Assembly: GCA_017506845.1 (NCBI GenBank)
Contig: JAFVMP010000167.1
Location: forward strand, 1-9,143
Length of the DNA: 9,143 bases
Origin: Campylobacter sp.
GTDB taxonomy: Bacteria > Campylobacterota > Campylobacteria > Campylobacterales > Campylobacteraceae
Direction: 5' to 3'
Within the stretch, counting starts at the first letter, position 1; each line of letters starts with the position of its first letter. Both the position numbers and the translations under genes were made by a program. Positions 4,807-9,143 of this stretch are shown here, one piece after another. Under the pieces are notes generated by a model that ran no database searches, was not told the origin of the DNA, and saw only the letters and a program-made list of their open reading frames with translations.

Positions 4807-6204
4807 CTATTTCTTAGGTGCAATCATATCTTCAGGTCTTACCCAAGCGTCAAATTGCTCAGCTGTTAAAAGACCTAAATTTATAGCCTCAGCTTTTAGA
4901 GTTGTTCCATTTTTATGAGCAGTTTTGGCTATTTTAGCTGCGTTTTCATATCCAATATGTGGATTTAATGCAGTTACTAGCATTAAGCTTTCATGAAGTA
5001 GTTTGTCTATTTTTTCTACATTTGCAGTAATACCTACAGCACAATGATCATTAAAGCTAATCATAGAATCGCTTAATAATCTAATGCTCTCTAAGATATT
5101 GTGAGCAATTACTGGCTTAAATACATTTAGTTCAAAGTTACCTTGACTTGCGCCCATTGCTACGCTTACATGATTACCTGCTACTTGAACAGCTACCATT
5201 GTTACAGCTTCGCACTGAGTTGGATTTACCTTACCTGGCATAATTGAGCTACCTGGTTCATTTTCTGGGATATTAATTTCACCAATACCGCATCTTGGGC
5301 CACTTGCTAACCATCTAATATCATTTGCAATTTTCATTAAATTTGAACCAAGACCATTTAAAGCGCCACTTAAAAATACTTCAGCATCATGACTTGTTAA
5401 TCCGTGAAATTTATTTGGATGAGATTTAAAGCTAAATTTAGTTTTTGTAATATCGTTTAATACTTCACTTACCATTGGGCTAAAATCTGGATGACTATTA
5501 AGACCTGTACCAACTGCAGTTCCACCGATTGCTAGCTCCTCAAGAAATGGAATTGTAGCTAAAATTTGATCTTTGCTAGCTTTTAACATATGAGCATAGC
5601 CGCTAAACTCTTGGCCTAGAGTTAATGGAGTTGCATCTTGTAGGTGTGTTCTACCAATTTTTACAAGGTTTGCAAACTCTTTAGCTTTTGCATCAAGTGT
5701 AGCATATAAAGTATCAATTGCTGGAATTAATTGTTTAGCAATTTCAAGCACAAATGCAATTCTCATTGCTGTTGGATATGTATCATTTGAGCTTTGACCT
5801 TTATTTACATCATCATTTGGATGTACTAATTTTTGAGTTCTAAAATCACTACCTAAAATTTCAGTAGCACGATTTGCGATCACCTCATTTAAATTCATAT
5901 TAGATTGAGTACCGCTACCTGTTTGCCACACTACAAGTGGGAAATTGCCATCAAGCTTACCATCTAAAATCTCATCGCAAGCTTGAGATATAGCATTAGT
6001 CTTAGCATCATCAAGGCGGCCAAGTTTATTATTTACAATAGCGCAAGCTTTTTTAAGATATGCAAAACCTTCTATAACCTCTGAAGGCATTGTGCCTTTA
6101 CCAATTTTGAAGTTTTCTAAACTTCTTTCAGTTTGAGCTCCCCAATACTTATCATTAGGGACTTTAATCTCGCCCATGGTGTCTTTTTCTATACGAAAAT
6201 CCAT
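4807..6204 (-). CDS. fumC: Class II fumarate hydratase
   Basis: A 465-residue class II (iron-independent) fumarase, the usual length. As a cytoplasmic tetramer it reversibly hydrates fumarate to malate in the TCA cycle. Landmarks in order are [10 protein letters not shown] (95-104), [15 protein letters not shown] (128-142), [10 protein letters not shown] (184-193) with H187 as the catalytic-region histidine, and the superfamily signature [11 protein letters not shown] (318-328) with the catalytic serine at S319. These, with the GTG at 232-234, favour fumarase over aspartase or argininosuccinate lyase. The start has AAAGGA at 6210-6215, 5 nt upstream. An out-of-frame ATG at 6207-6209 lies between them but opens only six codons. 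The gene is monocistronic in appearance, divergent from valS and convergent with thiD. The predicted promoter has GATAAT as -10. Confidence 0.96.
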   Translation of the reverse strand: MDFRIEKDTMGEIKVPNDKYWGAQTERSLENFKIGKGTMPSEVIEGFAYLKKACAIVNNKLGRLDDAKTNAISQACDEILDGKLDGNFPLVVWQTGSGTQSNMNLNEVIANRATEILGSDFRTQKLVHPNDDVNKGQSSNDTYPTAMRIAFVLEIAKQLIPAIDTLYATLDAKAKEFANLVKIGRTHLQDATPLTLGQEFSGYAHMLKASKDQILATIPFLEELAIGGTAVGTGLNSHPDFSPMVSEVLNDITKTKFSFKSHPNKFHGLTSHDAEVFLSGALNGLGSNLMKIANDIRWLASGPRCGIGEINIPENEPGSSIMPGKVNPTQCEAVTMVAVQVAGNHVSVAMGASQGNFELNVFKPVIAHNILESIRLLSDSMISFNDHCAVGITANVEKIDKLLHESLMLVTALNPHIGYENAAKIAKTAHKNGTTLKAEAINLGLLTAEQFDAWVRPEDMIAPKK

Positions 6205-6236
6205 TGCATTCCTTTCAAATTAAATTTAAACTTGCT

Positions 6237-6242
6237 ATTATC
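6237..6242 (-). promoter_or_regulatory. -10 box of fumC (GATAAT)
   Basis: GATAAT on the minus strand, 32 nt before the fumC start codon and preceded by CCTTTTTAATA. The following leader (ATAATAGCAAGT, then AAATTTAA) is nearly the same as that of metQ, at nearly the same distance from the start codon. Confidence 0.55.
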
Positions 6243-6272
6243 TATTAAAAAGGCTTATAGCTACATAAATTT

Positions 6273-6303
6273 TATAATTTATTTATCTAAATTTAGCTAA
6301 AAT
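6273..6303 (+). promoter_or_regulatory. Promoter region of valS with two candidate -10 boxes
   Basis: Two hexamers are plausible. TATAAT at 6273-6278 is a perfect match but gives a leader of about 50 nt. TAAAAT at 6298-6303 sits in the context TTTAGCTAAAATCGC, which resembles the common epsilonproteobacterial pattern GCTATAATCGC, and gives a leader of about 27 nt. I favour the second. No T-box or other tRNA-sensing leader fits in this 132-bp spacer. The ribosome site is AAAAGG at 6325-6330. Confidence 0.45.
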
Positions 6304-6336
6304 CGCATATTTTTTATATTTATTAAAAGGCAAAAT

Positions 6337-8952
6337 ATGGCTGAATTTTATGATGCGAAAATAGTAGAAGAGAAATTTTATAAAATTTGCGAAGATCGTG
6401 GATATTTTGAAATTGATGGAAATAAAAATATTCAAGAAGATGGCAAAACATTTTGTATTATGATGCCGCCACCAAATGTTACTGGTGTTTTACACATTGG
6501 ACATGCATTAACCTTTACTCTACAAGATATAATTACCCGCTATAAAAGAATGGATGGATATAAAACCCTATGGCAACCAGGCCTTGACCACGCAGGAATC
6601 GCTACACAAAATGTAGTTGAAAAGCAATTGCTAGCTCAAGGTATTACCAAAGAGGAGTTAGGTAGAGATGAATTTCTTAAAAAAACATGGGAATGGAAGG
6701 AAAAAAGTGGCGGTACTATAGTCTATCAAATGAGACGCTTAGGTATCACTCCAGCATGGTCTAGAGAGAGATTTACTATGGATGAAGGGCTTAAAAACTC
6801 GGTTAAAAAAGCCTTTGTAAATTTATATAATAAAGGGCTAATAATCCGTGGCAATTATATGGTTAATTGGTGCACTCATGATGGAGCATTAAGCGATGTA
6901 GAGGTAGAACATAAAGCAAATAAAGGCAAACTATACCACTTAAAATATCCATTAGCCGATGAAAAATCTAAATTTGTAGTAGTTGCTACAACTAGACCAG
7001 AGACATATTTTGGCGATACTGCTGTAATGGTAAATCCAGATGATAACAGATATAAAGAATTAATTGGCAAAGAGGTTATACTGCCACTAATTAATCGTAA
7101 AATTAAGATTATTGCTGATAGTCATGTTGATAGTGAGTTTGGTACTGGCGTGGTTAAAGTTACTCCAGCTCACGATGTTAATGACTATGAAGTAGGAAAA
7201 CGCCATAACTTAGAGTTTATCACCATCTTTGATGAAAAAGGGATTTTAAACGAGTATTGTGCTGAATTTCAAGGATTAGAAAGATTAGAAGCTAGAGATA
7301 AGATCGTTCAAAAGTTACAAGATGAGGGCTTTGTAGAAAAAATAGAAGATTATGAAAACCAAGTTGGATATTGCTATAGATGTAAAAATGTAGTTGAACC
7401 ATATATATCTAAGCAGTGGTTTGTAAAATCTCAAATCGCAGATGAGGCTATCAAAAGCGTCAATGAAGGTAAGGCTAAATTCTACCCATCGCATTGGATA
7501 AACAGCTTTAATGCTTGGATGAGAGAGCTTAAAGATTGGTGTATATCTCGTCAACTTTGGTGGGGACATCAAATTCCGGTATTTTACTGCGATTGCGGTC
7601 ATGAGTGGGCTGATGAAAATGAACCATCACAATGCCCAAAATGCAAAGGAGTTAAATTTACTCAAGACCCAGATGTACTTGATACTTGGTTTAGTTCAGG
7701 ACTATGGCCATTTAGTACGCTTGGGTGGGGAAATGGCGATGCCTTAAAAGGTCAAAAGTGGAACGAAGGCGACTTGAGTGAATTTTATCCAAATACAATG
7801 TTGATAACTGGTTTTGATATATTATTCTTCTGGGTTGCTAGAATGATGTTTCAAAGCAACAATGCTTTAGGAGAGTTGCCATTTAAAGATATATACTTAC
7901 ACGCATTAGTAAAAGACAAAGATGGTAAAAAGATGAGCAAGTCAAGTGGAAATATAATAGACCCACTAAATATGATAGATGAATTTTCTGCTGATATTTT
8001 ACGCTTTACTCTAACAATATTATGCGTTCAAGGGCGTGATATTAGAATGAGTAATGAACAAATGGTACTAAGTAGAAACTTTACTAACAAACTATATAAT
8101 GCTAGCAAATTTCTACTAATGAATGCTGATAAATTTAGCGATTTTGATGAAAATGCAATTAGCACAAAACTTGGCAAATATATGCTAAATCGTTTCAAAA
8201 TTGCCGTAAATGAGACTAGAAAAGCACTTGATAGCTATAGATTTAATGATGCTGCGGATAGGGTTTATAAGTTTTTATGGGATGAGTTTTGCGATTGGGG
8301 TATTGAACTTAGCAAGGCTGATAAGAGTGCAATTAATGAGTTAGGAATGATATTTAAAGAGAGCATGAAACTGCTTAGTCCATTTATGCCATTTATTAGC
8401 GAATATCTATATCACGAGCTAAGCGGATCAAATTTAGAAAATAGCCAATCTATTATGATATCTAAATATCCAAAATCTAGTCAGATAGATAATAATATTA
8501 TAGCTGAATTTGAGCTTATTATTGAGGCTATTATTAGTATCCGCCGTGCTAAAGCTACAATCGATCAAGGTAATGCTAAGATTGCTAAAGCCTTTATCAA
8601 ACTAAATAGCAATCTTGATATTAGTAGCTATCTAAGCTTTATTAAACTACTTGCTAAATGTCAAGATGTAGAGATAACAAAAGATATTATCAGCAACTCT
8701 GCTAGAGATGTAAGTGAGAATTTAGAAAGTTTCGTACCACTTGCTGGAGTAGATACAACCGCTATTATAGCGCGTCTAAATAGCCAAAAAACAAAACTAG
8801 AAAAAGAGATAGCTAAGCTAGAAAATATGCTAAATAATGAGAAATTTATAGCAAATGCACCACAAAATGTGCTTGAAACCAATCGTCAAGGACTAGCAGC
8901 TGCTAAAGATAAATTAGCAAAAGTAACAAACGAATTAGGCAATTTAACATAA
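6337..8952 (+). CDS. valS: Valyl-tRNA synthetase
   Basis: An 871-residue class I synthetase that charges tRNA-Val with valine and edits misactivated threonine. It is a normal length for the compact bacterial form. In order: PPPNVTGVLHIGHAL with the HIGH motif at 53-56; the CP1 editing domain with TTRPET (218-223) and GTGVVKVTPAHD; a CYRC pair (346-349) and a second cysteine group (C418, C420, C433, C436), which together look like zinc-binding knuckles; WCISRQLWWGHQIP; the DTWFSSGLWPFSTLGW block that marks ValS rather than IleS or LeuS; KMSKS at 532-536; a helical anticodon-binding domain (about 600-740); and a C-terminal coiled coil (about 805-870) typical of ValS that contacts the tRNA. All catalytic motifs are intact. 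It is followed after 69 bp by a MetN-type ATPase gene, an order I recall from C. jejuni. Confidence 0.97.
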   Translation: MAEFYDAKIVEEKFYKICEDRGYFEIDGNKNIQEDGKTFCIMMPPPNVTGVLHIGHALTFTLQDIITRYKRMDGYKTLWQPGLDHAGIATQNVVEKQLLAQGITKEELGRDEFLKKTWEWKEKSGGTIVYQMRRLGITPAWSRERFTMDEGLKNSVKKAFVNLYNKGLIIRGNYMVNWCTHDGALSDVEVEHKANKGKLYHLKYPLADEKSKFVVVATTRPETYFGDTAVMVNPDDNRYKELIGKEVILPLINRKIKIIADSHVDSEFGTGVVKVTPAHDVNDYEVGKRHNLEFITIFDEKGILNEYCAEFQGLERLEARDKIVQKLQDEGFVEKIEDYENQVGYCYRCKNVVEPYISKQWFVKSQIADEAIKSVNEGKAKFYPSHWINSFNAWMRELKDWCISRQLWWGHQIPVFYCDCGHEWADENEPSQCPKCKGVKFTQDPDVLDTWFSSGLWPFSTLGWGNGDALKGQKWNEGDLSEFYPNTMLITGFDILFFWVARMMFQSNNALGELPFKDIYLHALVKDKDGKKMSKSSGNIIDPLNMIDEFSADILRFTLTILCVQGRDIRMSNEQMVLSRNFTNKLYNASKFLLMNADKFSDFDENAISTKLGKYMLNRFKIAVNETRKALDSYRFNDAADRVYKFLWDEFCDWGIELSKADKSAINELGMIFKESMKLLSPFMPFISEYLYHELSGSNLENSQSIMISKYPKSSQIDNNIIAEFELIIEAIISIRRAKATIDQGNAKIAKAFIKLNSNLDISSYLSFIKLLAKCQDVEITKDIISNSARDVSENLESFVPLAGVDTTAIIARLNSQKTKLEKEIAKLENMLNNEKFIANAPQNVLETNRQGLAAAKDKLAKVTNELGNLT

Positions 8953-8977
8953 ATAAAATTTGGCAAAATCTATAAAG

Positions 8978-8991
8978 TATGATGATATAAA
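8978..8991 (+). promoter_or_regulatory. Possible -10 boxes ahead of the MetN-type gene
   Basis: TATGAT (8978-8983) and the overlapping-phase TATAAA (8986-8991) lie 31-44 nt before the TTG start. Either could be a -10 box. No terminator hairpin separates valS from the next gene, so read-through from valS is equally possible. Confidence 0.3.
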
Positions 8992-9010
8992 TTTTAAAAA
9001 TGTAGGCCAA

Positions 9011-9015
9011 AAGGA
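9011..9015 (+). promoter_or_regulatory. Ribosome binding site fixing the TTG start of the MetN-type gene
   Basis: AAGGA lies 6 nt before TTG at 9022. An in-frame TAA at 9016-9018, two codons before the TTG, rules out any earlier start. Translation from the TTG gives the family's usual N-terminus at once. Confidence 0.75.
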
Positions 9016-9021
9016 TAAGAG

Positions 9022-9143
9022 TTGATACGCATAAAAAACCTAAAAAAATATTATGATAAACATCTTACTATAAATGATGTTAGTTGCGAGATAAAGCCTG
9101 GTGAAATTTTTGCTATTGTTGGTCACAGCGGAGCTGGAAAAAG
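9022..9143 (+). CDS. metN: MetN-type methionine ABC importer ATPase, 5' end only
   Basis: The first 40 codons of an ABC ATPase; the gene runs off the right edge. Translation from TTG gives [12 protein letters not shown], then an [20 protein letters not shown] segment leading into a Walker A motif, GHSGAGK with the next codon starting AG (so Ser). The residues before and within Walker A match MetN-type methionine importers, as does the position right after valS. MetN would power uptake through MetI with a MetQ-type binding protein. Only the N-terminus is visible, so the C-terminal regulatory domain of true MetN cannot be checked and another polar amino acid family ATPase is possible. The start codon is TTG, with no ATG in frame nearby, which may lower translation. 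Confidence 0.8.
   Translation, partial: MIRIKNLKKYYDKHLTINDVSCEIKPGEIFAIVGHSGAGK

Noticed and set aside
4802..4820. CACCT / AGGTG inverted repeat over the fumC stop codon
   Set aside because: Only 5 bp, with a 9-nt loop, mostly inside the coding end. This is expected by chance and is not followed by a T run on the minus strand.
6189..6209. Six-codon upstream frame from an ATG at 6207-6209 overlapping the fumC start
   Set aside because: It starts only 1 nt past AAAGGA, too close for efficient initiation, whereas the fumC ATG has a proper 5-nt spacer. It is probably incidental.
6287..6296. CTAAATTTAG palindrome in the fumC-valS spacer
   Set aside because: A 10-nt A/T-rich palindrome is common by chance at this base composition, and similar AAATTTAG strings occur elsewhere in the window.
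6205..6336. T-box or other riboswitch in the valS leader, or a TPP riboswitch before thiD
   Set aside because: The valS spacer is 132 bp, shared with the divergent fumC promoter, and shows no specifier-loop or antiterminator pattern. The thiD leader is too short for a TPP aptamer.
7315..7602. 95-codon minus-strand open frame inside valS
   Set aside because: It is antisense to conserved ValS blocks (CYRC, WCISRQLWWGH), has no ribosome site and no recognisable domain.

Overview
The window looks like ordinary chromosomal DNA from a Campylobacter. The best guess, from recalled gene content only, is the C. fetus / hyointestinalis / lanienae side of the genus. The DNA is AT-rich, the spacers are short and T/A-rich, and several genes have near-perfect Campylobacter-type sigma-70 promoters (TATAAT with T-rich upstream boxes and no true -35). 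The valS-metN junction at the right end matches the order I recall from Campylobacter jejuni. No phage, IS element, CRISPR array, tRNA or rRNA gene is visible.

Left part, minus strand (1-3725), read in transcription order: a periplasmic methionine-type solute-binding protein (metQ-like, 2952-3725), a terminator-like hairpin whose loop holds a perfect TATAAT for the next gene, ribosomal protein L28 (rpmB), a two-transmembrane RCK potassium channel with an unusual selectivity filter, the ornithine acetyltransferase argJ (8-nt overlap with the channel gene), and a small DUF465/YdcH-type coiled-coil protein with its own promoter. rpmB, the channel gene and argJ are packed like one operon.

Middle: thiD (3805-4587, plus strand) diverges from metQ. 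It converges on fumC (4807-6204, minus strand) across a 219-bp spacer that carries three inverted repeats. One of these resembles the GTCATTGCRAG-type palindromic repeats scattered through many bacterial genomes.

Right part: valS (6337-8952, plus strand) diverges from fumC. It is followed after 69 bp by the 5' end of a MetN-type ABC ATPase gene that starts with TTG and runs off the window inside its Walker A motif. Together with the metQ-like gene this suggests methionine uptake, but the binding-protein gene here is about 5.3 kb away, on the other strand, and has no lipobox.

Most functions are housekeeping: translation (L28, ValRS), the TCA cycle (FumC), arginine synthesis (ArgJ), thiamine pyrimidine phosphorylation (ThiD), and potassium and methionine transport. 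I do not see an undescribed multi-gene system. The points most worth a second look are the TVGFTE channel filter with its degenerate RCK nucleotide loop, the promoter inside a hairpin loop upstream of rpmB, and the repeat cluster between thiD and fumC.
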